This document shows, piece by piece, positions 1 to 10,691 of a DNA stretch of 64,000 nucleotides (position 1 is its first letter; every line of letters starts with the position of its first letter). The position numbers and the translations under genes are program-made. Origin of the DNA: Branchipolynoe longqiensis (Eukaryota; Annelida; Polychaeta; Phyllodocida; Polynoidae); assembly GCA_030323885.1 (NCBI GenBank), contig CM059194.1:7525686-7589685 (forward strand), in the 5' to 3' direction. The notes beneath the pieces were generated by a model. It was not told the DNA's origin and did not search any database. It was given only the letters and a program-made list of their open reading frames with translations.

Positions 1-500
1 CACACAGTGCCCCATGCTTTCACCACCACACGCTGCCCCACACTCTCACTACCATACACTGCCCCAGCCTCTCACTACCACACACTGCCCCGCCATCTCA
101 CTACCACACACTGCCCCTTCCTCTCACTACCACACACTGCCCTGCCTTCTCACTATCAGACACTGCCCTGCCCTCTCACTACCACACACTGCCCCGCCCT
201 CTCGCTACCACACACTGCCCCGCCCTCTCACTACCACACACTGCCCCGTCCTCTCATTACCACACACTGCCCCGGCCTCTCACTACCACACACTGCCCCG
301 TCCTCTCATTACCACACACTGCCCCGGCCTCTCACTACCACACACTGCCCCGCCATCTCACTACCACACACTGCCCCGCCCTCTCACTACCACACACTGC
401 CCCGGCCTCTCACTACCACACACTGCCCCGCCATCTCACTACCACACACTGCCCCGCCCTCTCACTACCACACACTGCTCCGCCCTCTTACCACTACACG
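1..500. repeat. 26-bp minisatellite, about 18 copies
   Basis: Tandem copies of a 26-base unit containing CTCACTACCACACACTGCCC, with few substitutions between neighbours. The plus strand has almost no G outside one position per unit. All three forward frames stay open for long stretches because the unit lacks stop codons. The resulting His/Thr/Pro/Leu-rich reading frames are by-products of the repeat, not genes. Confidence 0.93.
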
Positions 501-539
501 GCATCATTGATTTCCTTCCGCCCCCACATCACTTCTCAT

Positions 540-612
540 TGGTCACCCACACATCACACACCACACACCACAGACCACACACCACACACCACACACCACA
601 CCCCTCCTCTAA
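540..612. repeat. CACACCA-type microsatellite
   Basis: A run of CACACCA and CACA units linking the 26-bp minisatellite to the GC-rich 7-bp array. It continues the strong C/A bias of the plus strand. Confidence 0.8.
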
Positions 613-640
613 TCTGCACCCACGCTCCGCCTGTGATCCC

Positions 641-1020
641 TGCCCGCCCACACCCCGTTTGGCCCGCCGCCCGCCGCCCACACCCCGTTTGGCCCGCCGC
701 CCGCCGCCCGCCGCCCGCCGCCCGCCGCCCGCCGCCCGCCGCCCCGCCGCCCGCCGCCCGCCGCCCGCCGCCCGCCGCCCGCCGCCCGCCGCCCGCCGCC
801 CGCCGCCCGCCCGCCCGCCGCCCGCCGCCCGCCGCCCGCCGCCCGCCGCCCGCCGCCCGCCGCCCGCCGCCCGCCGCCCGCCGCCCGCCGCCCGCCGCCC
901 GCCGCCCGCCGCCCGCCGCCCGCCGCCCGCCGCCCGCCGCCCGCCGCCCGCCGCCCGCCGCCCGCCGCCCGCCGCCCGCCGCCCGCCGCCCGCGGCCCGC
1001 CGCCCGCCGCCCGCCACCCG
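641..1020. repeat. 7-bp GC array (CCCGCCG)n
   Basis: Nearly perfect tandem repeats of CCCGCCG, roughly 45-50 copies, introduced by two copies of a longer start unit (CACACCCCGTTTGGCCCGC). The minus strand reads CGGCGGG, with regularly spaced G-runs that could form G-quadruplexes. Arg/Pro/Ala-rich and Gly/Arg-rich open frames here are artefacts of the array. Confidence 0.93.
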
Positions 1021-1234
1021 CCTTCCCGCTCTGCTTGGAGAGTGTAGGCCGACGTTCGATACGCGATCGAACGGGCACTTTGCGAACAATTGAAACCGTT
1101 GTTATACTTTTTGTTTTGTTTTCAGTGCTTGCTTTACAACATTATTTTAACCCACCATTCTGATTGTTGGCTTGCTGGACTGATCGAGTGATTGGGTGGG
1201 GTTTATTTCCAAGTAACATCTGAGGTAATATCAG

Positions 1235-1335
1235 GAGAGGTGGATACCAACTTGTGACAGTGAACGCTCATGGCGGCTTCATAGTGCTGCCCTACTGAGA
1301 TGCCATACCATACCACCGGTACCACGGGGCGACCC
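1235..1335 (-). mobile_element. SINE tail fragment
   Basis: Read on the minus strand, this matches the body of the SINE that is abundant from 41 kb onward: a 'GGGCAGCACTATGAAG' block followed by 'CACTGTCACAAGTTGGTA'. The tRNA-like head is missing, so this is a truncated copy. Confidence 0.6.
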
Positions 1336-1407
1336 CCCACGTTTCTACGTTATCCTGCACTGAGAAAACCTGTCTAAGCCTGGCAATGCCAAGTGCTAGA
1401 CGTGAAC

Positions 1408-1998
1408 TCAAGCATGCATTCCTTACACGCGGTATGTGGCATGCGGTATGCGAATGGCATGATTCCTTCTACGCAGTATGTGGCATGTCGTATGCGGTAT
1501 GCGGCATGCAGCGAGGTCTCACACGGGGGTTCCTACCTTTATCCACAGAAATAGGAATAGTTATCTATGCTTTGGAACCCCCATGTGAGACTAATCACTA
1601 TGTACACGGCACCACCACCACCACCACCACCACCACCACCACCACCACTACTACTACTACTACTACCATATCTTTCCCCTCCCGCACACACTAATCACTA
1701 TGCACACGCCACCCCTCTATGCCTGTGTGTCCCCTCCGCACCCCTGTGTGTGACCGTTCCGTAATGATCAGTCGCCTCTCCTCGTCAAAAACTAATGGAC
1801 ACAAGCAACTGATGGTTTCTATTCGCATACCGCTTGACGCATGCCGCTTGCCGCACCGATGGCTACATGGACCGATCGAGTTGTCGCATTCGCATTCGCA
1901 TACCGCGTGTAAGGACTGTAGTCCATTGACTTCAAGGCATTTCGATTTTTTGCCGCATTCGCATTTGCATACGGCATCACATGTGTAAGGAATGTACC
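1408..1998. mobile_element. MITE-like element with inverted ends
   Basis: The left end carries TGCATTCCTTACACGCGGTA. The right end reads as an imperfect inverted copy (ATTCGCAT, then TGTGTAAGGAATG). Multiple GCATACCGC/GCGGTATGC motifs inside reinforce the inverted structure. A CCA/CTA microsatellite lies within. No transposase is encoded, so it would be non-autonomous. The superfamily is unknown. Confidence 0.45.
1608..1672. repeat. (CCA)n/(CTA)n microsatellite
   Basis: Pure CCA repeats pass into CTA repeats on the plus strand. Open frames through it encode Thr or Pro runs and are not genes. Confidence 0.9.
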
Positions 1999-2000
1999 CT

Positions 2001-2200
2001 TTATGGCCCTGTAACATTACAACGTTTCTGCAGGCGTGCCGGCAATGCGCCAAATCTCATCAACGCGTCGAGAAATGTCAAACTTTTTGGCGTTTGGGGG
2101 GTGATTTGGACGTGCCACAGCGTGCTGTTAGCGTGGTGATAGCGTGTTAGTAGCGCGCCGTCAACGGGTTTGGACGTTGCGGGTGGAAAAAGCGTAAACA
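2001..2200. mobile_element. MITE fragment, GGCCCTGTMACATTA family
   Basis: Begins with GGCCCTGTAACATTACAACG and continues with CGCGTCGAGAAATGTCAAAC. This matches the left part of the complete element at 49.9 kb, including the 'GTCAAACTTTTTGGC' block. No clear right terminus is seen. Sequence up to about 2525 keeps the same CG-rich, GTGGCG/GCGTGC-laden style and may be the rest of the element. Confidence 0.55.
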
Positions 2201-2739
2201 TTTGGTAATTAACCTACTTCACGGTCGGCTGATTCGGCACGTGGGAACGCCCACCAACGGGCTGTCCGCGTGCTAGTGGCGTGTTGGTGGCGCGCCACGA
2301 GCGGGGTGCAGGCGGGCTGCCGGCGCGTAGGTATTGCATCAGGTGGGGGTTGGTGGGTGGGTTTTCCATATAAATACCCGTCAAAACGCGCCAGCAAGAT
2401 GTCAAAAACCGCCAAAAACACGTCCACACCCGCCATCAGCACATTCACACACGCCAACACATCCCTGATAGCGGCAATGCGCGATAGCGGCAATGCGCGA
2501 GTAAACACGTGCGCTATCAGCTAGAGTAAAAAAAACGGCAAAATAAATGTCTCAGACTTTAAAAAACGGATAAACACTGCTCAGGGAGGAACATTGGAAG
2601 TAAGAGAACATAAGGATATCAGTTTCAGGAGTAATCTGGGATGAAAAGCATTGGATATCACTTAATGTGCTGGCGTTGTTGTTGGGTGAGTGAGTGATAA
2701 TACCAGTAGATTGTGAGAGTGACTATAGGCTACAGCCAA

Positions 2740-3345
2740 ACATCTGAATGTTACATACTGAGTGATACATACCGAATGTCACATACCGAGTGTCACATAT
2801 TGAGTGCCACATACTGAGTGTCGGATACTGAGTGCCACATACTGAGTGTCACATAACGGATGTCACATATACTGGGTGGCACATACCGAGTGTCAAACAC
2901 TGAGTGTCACGTACCGATTGTCGGATACTGAGTGTCATGTCCGGGGGTCGCGTGGTGGGTGTCGGGTACCGAGTGATACTTACTGAGTGTCAGATGCCGA
3001 TTGTCAGATACTGAGTGTCACATTGCCAGGTCCAGTTACTGAGTGTCACATTACCAATGGCAAACATCTGAGTGTTGCATACTGGGTGTTAAATACCGAG
3101 TGTCACATACCAAGTGTCACATATTGAGTGCAACATACCGATTGTCAGAGACTGAGTGTCACATACTGAGTGTCACGTAACAGGTGTCACATACTGAATG
3201 GCACATACCGAGTGCCACATACTGAGTGTCACATACCGATTGTCAGATACTGAGTGTCACATCCGACTGTCACATAATGGGTGTCGGATACTGAGTGATA
3301 CATACTGACTGTCAGTGCCGATTGTCAGATACTGAGTGTCACATT
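2740..3345. repeat. 14-bp minisatellite upstream of the ORF1-NADAR frame
   Basis: Degenerate tandem copies of ACTGAGTGTCACAT with alternating variants such as ACCGATTGTCAGAT. The array ends about 160 bases before the start codon at 3507. It may be a tandem 5' untranslated region of the element carrying that frame, as in some LINEs. This is inference from position. Confidence 0.85.
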
Positions 3346-3506
3346 ACAAATGACATCGGAAATGACACGTGAGTAAACACGTGTGTTATCGTGTGGCCAA
3401 CAGCAAGGAAATTGAACTTTGAACCAACACCAGCAAATCTGAGTCGGGACTGCCCACGGCACCCAATATCATTGTCATTCACTCATAGATCACGATCCAT
3501 CTCAGC

Positions 3507-4892
3507 ATGTCACAGAGGCAGCAGGTTGACAAGGCCAGGACGCGTGGGAAGGCAGGATCACTGTCACAGTCGGAGGTGGCACAACCCTCCACAACTTCGC
3601 CAGCCCGGATTAATACTGCCAAAAATGTGGACTACCCAAGTACCAATGATGCCAATGATTCTATGCTGGCCCAGATGTTGGCCAGGATGGATCAACTTGA
3701 TGCCAGTATGGAGGTCAAACTATTGAATGTAGTGCATGTGGTTGATGATATACGCGACAGGGCCGCTGCTGACATGAACAGATTGACGGCCCTCCTAGAA
3801 ACTAGCCGCCAGGAACAGCAGGCTGACAGACGATCCCTGTTGTTTGCTAAGCAGAGCCTGATGGTTGCTCGAGAATCAAACAAGCGGTTGGAGCACCGGA
3901 TCAATGAGCTCGAGAACCATTCTAAGTTGGGTAACATCAAGATAGATGGTAAGCCGGAACGGGATGCAGAAAATCTACACCAATATGTATATGATCTGGC
4001 TGCACATCTCGTTCCTGCAATGGCCCTTGAACGCCCGGCAATATTGTGAGTGTACAGGATCGGGAAACTGAGGTTGGGGGCCCCTGGGGCGCACCGACTG
4101 CGGATTCCCGACCGTCCTCGCCCAATTGTGATCGTTTTCAAAAACGCAAATGAAAGAAATGCCTTTTATTTTGCACGTTCTAAGCTTAAAAATAGTGAGC
4201 TGTATAAAGGTATCTACCTGAGTGATGATGTCACCCAACTGACCTGGAGAATGAGAGATGAATGTAGGTCGGTTGCGGCACTCGCCAGGTCAGCTGGTGC
4301 AGAGGTGCGGGTGCATGGAGATGGTGTCATCATTGATGGGCATAAATATAAGCACACTGAGCTCAACTCCCTTCCACCCCACTTCTCACTGGCTAAGGCA
4401 AAAACAATTAATCGGGATGGAGAGATTTATTTCCATTCAGAACACTCCTACCTATCCAATTTTGCCCGGTCTCCTATTTTACATGAAGGGGTTGCATACC
4501 CAACAGCAGAACATATGTTTCAGACAATCAAGTGCAAAATGGCTGATGACAGAGACCGGGTTGAACAGATTGCCCTGGTGTCAACAGCTTTGGAGGCCAA
4601 GCGCATAGCAGACCAGCTCACGGAGTCACCGGAGTGGCGTGCTAAACGTGATGAAGTGCTTGCATTGGTTGTAAACAAGAAATTTGATCAGAATCCACAC
4701 CTGGCAGGGTATTTGATTGAGACGGGAGACATGCCATTAAATGAGGCCACTTCCAATTCATACTACGGGATCGGAGCTACGCTACATAGTCGTGAGGTAC
4801 GGGATAAATCATACAAGGGACTTAACAAGCTGGGTATGGCATTGGCTGTTAAGCGCAAGAGCCTTAGAGTCTCCCGTCAGTCTGAAGGCTGA
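3507..4892 (+). CDS. LINE ORF1-like protein (coiled coil + RRM-like) fused to NADAR domain; one in-frame TGA
   Basis: One continuous frame of about 461 codons runs from the ATG at 3507 to the stop ending at 4892, broken only by a TGA at 4047-4049. Residues about 50-140 are heptad-rich and Leu/Glu/Arg-rich (coiled coil). Residues about 140-290 resemble the RRM-like domain of LINE ORF1 proteins: NIKIDGKPE, then VYRIGK just after the stop, then RPRPIVIVF and a KGIYLSDDVT block. From about residue 305 there is a NADAR (YbiA/DUF1768) domain: SYLSNF, YPTAEHMFQ, PEWRAKRDEV, KFDQNPHL and GLNKLG. Known NADAR enzymes are N-glycosidases acting on riboflavin-pathway intermediates, and some act on ADP-ribosylated substrates. 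The Glu of the TAEH motif is kept. The usual D-x-x-W-G segment reads NSYYG, so activity may be reduced or lost. The TGA sits where CGA (Arg) is plausible, suggesting CpG decay. I infer a retroelement ORF1 with an added NADAR domain. A retrocopied host NADAR gene is less likely given the ORF1 domains. Confidence 0.75.
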
Positions 4893-5120
4893 TCCAATAT
4901 ATGCAGACTTACTCTGGAACTACACCCTAATCTGACTCCTAGATTGACTGTTTTGGCAGAACATGTTCTCCCATATCCTCTTGTGTTTTCAAGATGATAC
5001 TAGTAAAGTTCAGAGGCACTAATCAAAGCTGAGACACCATGTTGGGCTATGATAGTACAGCAACATGAGTATGTGATGCCAGTATCATGTGTGCTTTTTG
5101 TGCTTCAGACAGCGAAGGAA
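4893..5120. other. Short spacer with no visible feature
   Basis: Follows the NADAR stop codon and precedes the 142-bp satellite. I see no coding frame, polyA run or repeat in it. It could be the 3' trailer of the ORF1-like unit. Confidence 0.4.
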
Positions 5121-5124
5121 GACA

Positions 5125-6605
5125 ATGGTGTTCATGACTATGAGCATAGATTTACCTACTCTTGCCTTAGCCACATACTGCCTAGGCCGTCCTGATCTTT
5201 TGCTGTGTTCTGGCTTCCTTGTCGACTGTTCCTTGTATGACTGTGAGTGTGGGTGTATTTCTTTGAGCTTAGGTGTTCAAGATTATACGACTAGAACCCA
5301 CCTAGGCCTTAGGCACATATTACTTGTGCCGTCCTGACCTTCTTGATGGTTCCTTGTGTAACTATGGATATATGTGTATCCCATTAAGTGTTCATGGTTA
5401 TGAATATGAGCATAGGCTTGCCTGGTCAGGCGTTGGAAGTTCACTGCATTCGGCATCCTGAACTTGGACTGTATTGGCTTCCTTGTCAACTATGAATGTA
5501 GGTGTACCCCTTTGGGTTTAGCTCTTCATCCTAATATTGGACTACATACTAGCTACATTATCAACTGTTCATATCAAATTGTTCATGATTACGAATATGG
5601 GCTTATCTAGTCCTGCCTTAGACACATACTGTCTATGCCACCCTGATCTTGCACTGTGTTCTGACTTCCTTGTCAACTGTTCTTTGTGTAATTGAATGTG
5701 GGTATATTCCTTGAGCTTGGGTGTTCATGATTATAAGAATAGGCCTACCTAGTCCTGCCTTAGGCACATATTGCTTATGCTGTCCTGACCTTAGACTGGG
5801 TTCTTGCTTGCTTCCCAATGGTTCCTTGTATAGCCATGAATGTATATGTATCACATTATATGTTCATGGCTGTGAGCATTGGCTTACGGAGTCCTACCTT
5901 AGAAACACTGCATATACCATACTAATCTTAGACTATGTGTTAGCTTCCTTGTCAACTGTTCCTCGTATAACTATGAATGTAGGTGTATCCCTTTAAGTTT
6001 AAGTATTCATTGTTATTGGTATGGGCTTAGCTATTCCTGCCTTAGAAACACACTGCATATACCATCCTGGTCTTGGATTATATGTTAGCTCGCTGGAATA
6101 CTGTTTCTTGTATAACTATGAATATAGGTCCATCCCTTTGAGCTTAGGTGCTCATGATGATAAGAATAGGCCTACCTAGTCCTGCCTTAGGCACATATTA
6201 CTTATGCCGTCCCGACCTTAGACTACATTCTCATGATTGTTGCCAATGGTCCCTTGTATAACTCTGGGTATCCCATTAAATGTCCAGTGTTCATGGTTAT
6301 GAGCATAGGTCTACCTAGTCCTGCATTGGAGATTCACTGCATACTCTGCCCTGAACTTAGACTGTATTGGTTTCCTTATCAACTGTTCCTCGTATAACTA
6401 TGAGAGTAGGTGTACCCCTTTAAGTTGAAGTATTCATGATTTTGTATATAGGACTACCTAGTCCTGCCTCAGAAACACTCCATATACTATCCCGATATTG
6501 GACTACATACTAGCTTCCTTATCAACTGTGTTCATATCAAAGTGTTCATGATTATGTGTATGGGCTTACCTAGTCCTGCCTTAGACAGATACTGCATGTG
6601 TCATA
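5125..6605. repeat. about 142-bp satellite, roughly 10-11 degenerate copies
   Basis: The phrase 'CTAGTCCTGCCTTAG' followed by 'CACATACTGC' recurs near 5164, 5305, 5615, 5757, 5896, 6039, 6184, 6324, 6466 and 6578. That is mostly a 139-145 base period. Each unit also holds 'CTTCCTTGTCAACTGTTC' and 'GTTCATGATTATG'. The copies are clearly diverged, with small indels. No frame is conserved across units. Confidence 0.85.
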
Positions 6606-7044
6606 TTTTTGATAGTTGTTTTGTGTGTGATGTGGTTGGGGTTTATGTGTATGTGTATAGATGCCCAGTTAGTCCATCACTAAACTTGCTATAGCTCCAT
6701 ATTGTTTCCCTTCCATCTCTCCTCTAGCACCTCATAAAAGTTAGGGCATTGAAATCAACTAATCCATGGATTTATAACCCAGGCAGTACCTTACACTAAA
6801 TTGCATGACATATAGTTGACGCCCTGCTACCCATTGCAATCTTCTTGCTAACCAATACCCAGAACCTACAGAGACACGTGGTAATATCCAAACTGAATAC
6901 TCTAGCTAACCCCTCTAAAATCATAAGAGGGCAACTACTGGTGCCAAAGTCATCTAGGCACATCTCAGCTTAAATAAGCTATTTATCTTCACAGAAACAT
7001 TTTTGAAGATTTTATTTGTGTTCTTTTTGTGTGTTAAAAAAGAT

Positions 7045-7081
<37 letters not shown>

Positions 7082-7181
7082 TTGTTTTATTATTTTGTTC
7101 ATATAACTTTAAAGGTTAATAGAATGACTGGGACAATGCGGGGGGACCTGGGTACCGGGGGACAGTGTGCAGAGGATATGA
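6606..7181. other. Leader upstream of the LINE ORF2; holds a (TA)n run
   Basis: AT-rich non-coding sequence with a (TA)n microsatellite at 7047-7079. Short frames exist (for example 7016-7267) but show no family features. The last part, from about 7100, may be the 5' leader of the LINE or the remains of a preceding ORF in another frame. Confidence 0.5.
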
Positions 7182-10100
7182 GCATGGGACAAGTGGCTGG
7201 GCAGGCTTCCTCTGAACGAACTGAAGGGTCTGCCAGGTTTCAAAATAGCACACCTAAATGTACGTAGTCTCACACATAAAATAGAGCAATTAAGAATTGA
7301 TCTGCCAGGATCGGGACTTGATATTTTCACAGTATCAGAAACATGGCTCAATAGCCTTATAGAAAAAAAACTAACTTCAATAACAAACTACACCTTCCTT
7401 AGGTATGATCGAAAAGCAAAACATCTAAATGGGCAAGCCAAAGCTGGAGGTGGACTAGGAATTTACTGCCGAAATTCTCTACAAGTAGATTCTAATAGAT
7501 ATGCAGATAAAAATATTTCAAATGCTGTGCTGGAACTACAATGGGTGCTTGTAACAAGGCCTTATTCAAAGAAGATCCTAATTGGAAATGTGTACAGACC
7601 ACCAGATGGAAGTGTTAAACAGGCCTTTGAGGAATTGAGCATTATGATGAGTGAAATAGATGACATAGACAAGTATGAGACCCTACTGATAGGCGACTTC
7701 AATGCAGACTGTAGTGCTAAGAGAAAGCTACCAGCCATAATCATAAATCAATTTGCTTCAGAACATGAGCTCCAACAGCTGATAGATAAACCGACTAGGT
7801 CAACTAGAACTACTGCAACCACAATCGATTTAGCCTTTACTAACATCAAGTATTGCACTCAAGCAGGAGTCCTTAACTACAATGTCAGTGACCATAAGCC
7901 AGTCTATATTATCAAAAAGAAACCCAGAAACAACCAAAAAACCACCGCATACTGCGGAAGGACATATAGAAACTTTTCAACTGATGCACTTAGGACAATC
8001 TTGCAGAGTTATAACCCCACTACAATATTTGAAGAACAGGATCCCAACAAATGTTGGGATATTTTAGAAGATATGATCAACCAGGCAGCAGATACACTTT
8101 GTCCGATGACTGAACTAAAAATAAGAGAGAACACGGCTGTTTACATCACCAATGAACTGATAGAACTACAAAAGGACAGAGATTATTTTAAGCAAAAGGC
8201 TGACCTAACCAAAGACCCAGGAGACCAGTTTATAGCAAAATGCTTAACAAGTAAAGCCAGAACAGAGGTGAGGAAAGCGAAATCTATGTACTACATTGAT
8301 CAAGCCATAAAGCACAACCAGAATCCTAAGAAATTCTGGTATGAACTAAGTCAAATTCAACCAGAAGCCAAACCACAGATAAACAGCATAGTAGACGACA
8401 GCACAGGTGAGCGAGTACCTGATGGTCAGTTAGCTGAAGTAATAAACAACTATTTTGTAGACATTGGGGAAAACCTCGCCAAGAAATTCAAACAAAAAAC
8501 CAAGTATCCACAAAATTATCACCCAGTCGCAAATCAACATGAATACAATCTTGAGAAAACAACAAGAAAAGAAGTACTCACCAAGATTGAGGAACTTTCA
8601 TCATATAAATCATCTGGTATGATGAATATAAATTCAGCCTTCATTAAGACTGCCATTAGCATCCTAATAAATGAATTTACGCATCTCTACAACCTTGTCA
8701 TTGAAACAGGTATATTCCCAGATAAATGGAAAATAGCTACTGTCACACCAATACCAAAGATAAGTAATCCTAAATCATGCAATGAACTGCGACCAATATC
8801 AATACTGCCCCTCCCTGGCAAAGTCATCGAACAAATAATCCATGATCAAATAAAAACCTTCTTGGAAGACACCAACTACCTTGCCAAACAGCAAAATGGC
8901 TTCAGAAAAGATAAATCAACCACAATAGCCCTAGCCACTTTATTAGATGAACTGCTGACTAATATGGATAGAGGAGATCTGACAATAACTGTTTTTCTTG
9001 ATTTCAAGAAAGCTTTTGACACAATAGACCATGACATTTTACTGTGGAAAATTGAAAGGGCAGGACTTGGTCCTAAATCTTGTACATTTATAGCCAACTA
9101 TCTATCAAATAGACAACAAGTTACAAAAATAAATGGCACTAAGTCAATGGAGAGATCAATTACAACTGGAGTACCCCAGGGTTCCACGCTTGGGCCACTA
9201 CTCTTCCTCATATTCATTAATGACTTGCCCTTGGTAACAAATGAGGCCATGTTCACACTGTTTGCTGATGATGCGGCCCTCACAGTCCATAGCCCAAACA
9301 TTGCATCTGCAGCAGAGGTAGTTGAGGATGTACTAGCTAAGGTTAACATCTGGTGTAAGGAAAATAAACTGACAATTAATGCAAAGAAATCTGAATACAT
9401 AATTTTTGCAACCAAAGTAAAAAAATCCAGAGCACAACCTATCAATTTACATTTGGGTGATGCAGTATTGAATGAGGTAGAATCATACAAATATTTAGGG
9501 ACCACACTCGATTCTACACTAAATGGTAATCGACAACTCTCAAGACTTACTCAAATGATAGCCATAAAAATGACAACTTTCAGAAAAATTAGGTACTACA
9601 TGAGCGAGAATACGGCCCTGTTACTATATAAAGCCACTATTCTTCCAATAATTGACTACAATGATTTAATATATGGACTGCTGACAAAACAACAAGAAAA
9701 CAAATTACAGAGGATTCAAAACAGGGCACTTAGAACTGTCTACAGAGGGAAAACGCTGTCTGTAAAGGAAATGCATGCTAAAGCACAAGTCAGCTACCTT
9801 AGCCAAAGGAGGGACACACATCTCCTCAGTCTCATGTATAAAAGATCCAATGATGAACAATATGTTGACCATACAAACAGAGTAACCAGACAGAGCGGTG
9901 CTACACTACTAAAAACACCCATGCCACTAACAAACAAACTAACTAAAGCACCGATTTACAGAGGTGGCACATTGTGGAATAAACTTCCAGTGAGGACAAG
10001 ACAGTCCACAAGTCTCCTTGAATTTAAAAACTTTATGAAAATACAACCGGCCTGTCAGACCCTGACACGGTTATAGGTATTCTAAAGGCCTTCCTTGCCC

Positions 10101-10343
10101 TGACCCTTGTACATACATATATATATAAATGTTCTCAAATGCACTACACAGCCCTGCACGCTGATCCCCTTCCCGCCCTTACCCCACCCCTATTACACCT
10201 TCTTTCAAAACCTATTACCTAAAATTTTCCTTTAAATTGACATAAAACCTGTATGATGTAAGTCCCCACTGCAATCTCAGACCGCGATCCCATCATTAGG
10301 CCACACAGAACGGAACACTCGTGATGGGATAAAAAAAAAAAAA
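7100..10343 (+). mobile_element. Jockey/CR1-superfamily LINE with 3' A tail
   Basis: Contains the ORF2 at 7182-10076, followed by about 265 bases of 3' untranslated sequence ending in a run of A at about 10330-10343 (GATGGGATAAAA...). The A run marks the likely insertion end. The 5' boundary is uncertain. If the ORF1-NADAR frame and the 142-bp array belong to the same element, it would begin near 2.7 kb. Confidence 0.7.
7182..10076 (+). CDS. Non-LTR retrotransposon ORF2: AP endonuclease + reverse transcriptase
   Basis: An uninterrupted frame of about 964 codons. The first in-frame ATG is only at codon 116 (7527) or slightly later, but homologous sequence clearly starts upstream, so the frame is open from just after a TGA at 7179. 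The APE-type endonuclease shows HLNVRSL (residue about 24), SETW (about 52), GDFNAD (about 171) and SDHKPV (about 236). It nicks target DNA. The reverse transcriptase has FLDFKKAFDTIDH (about 605), TGVPQGSTLGPLLFLIFIND and the catalytic FADD (about 694). It primes cDNA synthesis at the nick. A C-terminal WNKLP...SLLEFK block is typical of the Jockey/CR1/L2 superfamily. No RNase H is seen. All catalytic motifs are intact and there is no internal stop, which is striking beside the decayed neighbours. The missing ATG suggests slight 5' truncation or expression by frameshift or reinitiation from an upstream ORF. Confidence 0.92.
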   Translation, partial: AWDKWLGRLPLNELKGLPGFKIAHLNVRSLTHKIEQLRIDLPGSGLDIFTVSETWLNSLIEKKLTSITNYTFLRYDRKAKHLNGQAKAGGGLGIYCRNSLQVDSNRYADKNISNAVLELQWVLVTRPYSKKILIGNVYRPPDGSVKQAFEELSIMMSEIDDIDKYETLLIGDFNADCSAKRKLPAIIINQFASEHELQQLIDKPTRSTRTTATTIDLAFTNIKYCTQAGVLNYNVSDHKPVYIIKKKPRNNQKTTAYCGRTYRNFSTDALRTILQSYNPTTIFEEQDPNKCWDILEDMINQAADTLCPMTELKIRENTAVYITNELIELQKDRDYFKQKADLTKDPGDQFIAKCLTSKARTEVRKAKSMYYIDQAIKHNQNPKKFWYELSQIQPEAKPQINSIVDDSTGERVPDGQLAEVINNYFVDIGENLAKKFKQKTKYPQNYHPVANQHEYNLEKTTRKEVLTKIEELSSYKSSGMMNINSAFIKTAISILINEFTHLYNLVIETGIFPDKWKIATVTPIPKISNPKSCNELRPISILPLPGKVIEQIIHDQIKTFLEDTNYLAKQQNGFRKDKSTTIALATLLDELLTNMDRGDLTITVFLDFKKAFDTIDHDILLWKIERAGLGPKSCTFIANYLSNRQQVTKINGTKSMERSITTGVPQGSTLGPLLFLIFINDLPLVTNEAMFTLFADDAALTVHSPNIASAAEVVEDVLAKVNIWCKENKLTINAKKSEYIIFATKVKKSRAQPINLHLGDAVLNEVESYKYLGTTLDSTLNGNRQLSRLTQMIAIKMTTFRKIRYYMSENTALLLYKATILPIIDYNDLIYGLLTKQQENKLQRIQNRALRTVYRGKTLSVKEMHAKAQVSYLSQRRDTHLLSLMYKRSNDEQYVDHTNRVTRQSGATLLKTPMPLTNKLTKAPIYRGGTLWNKLPVRTRQSTSLLEFKNFMKIQPACQTLTRL

Positions 10344-10690
10344 ATTTTAAATGGCCAGGTTTCCGCATTTGGTATTGGTGATTGGATCCACTGATTTGCA
10401 TATTTGCAATATAGTATATATATATGTGTATTGTAGATATGTTATATCTTTTTGAAAAGAGAAGAGAGAAAACAAAGGAAGAAAGAAGTGTTTAAAGACA
10501 ATTCTAGAGTCATCTTGTACATTTATTGATGCATGCTCACCAAGTGCATAATACATATGTTGAACTGGAATTGCATGCAGTTACTATTACGACAAATAGT
10601 CAATTTATATTATGCTTCTATTATCGAACAGGTTTTTCATGTGGTTATTATTGCAACTAATATTGTCATTTATGTACCAACAAATTGTAA
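10344..10690. other. AT-rich flank, nothing recognised
   Basis: AT-rich sequence with a short TATATA stretch. No coding frame or shared repeat was identified. Confidence 0.4.
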
Positions 10691-10691
10691 T

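Noticed and set aside
7..1163. Long open frames rich in His/Thr/Pro or Arg/Pro/Ala
   Set aside because: They are translations of the 26-bp and 7-bp arrays. Several frames and both strands are equally open.
4047..4049. TGA read as selenocysteine
   Set aside because: Arg (CGA) is expected at this position in VYRIGK-type ORF1 segments, there is no Cys-like position in the family, and I see no SECIS-like structure. A CpG mutation is simpler.
3507..4892. A host NADAR gene
   Set aside because: The N-terminal half is retroelement ORF1-like, there are no introns, and the locus is surrounded by mobile elements. Not fully excluded.
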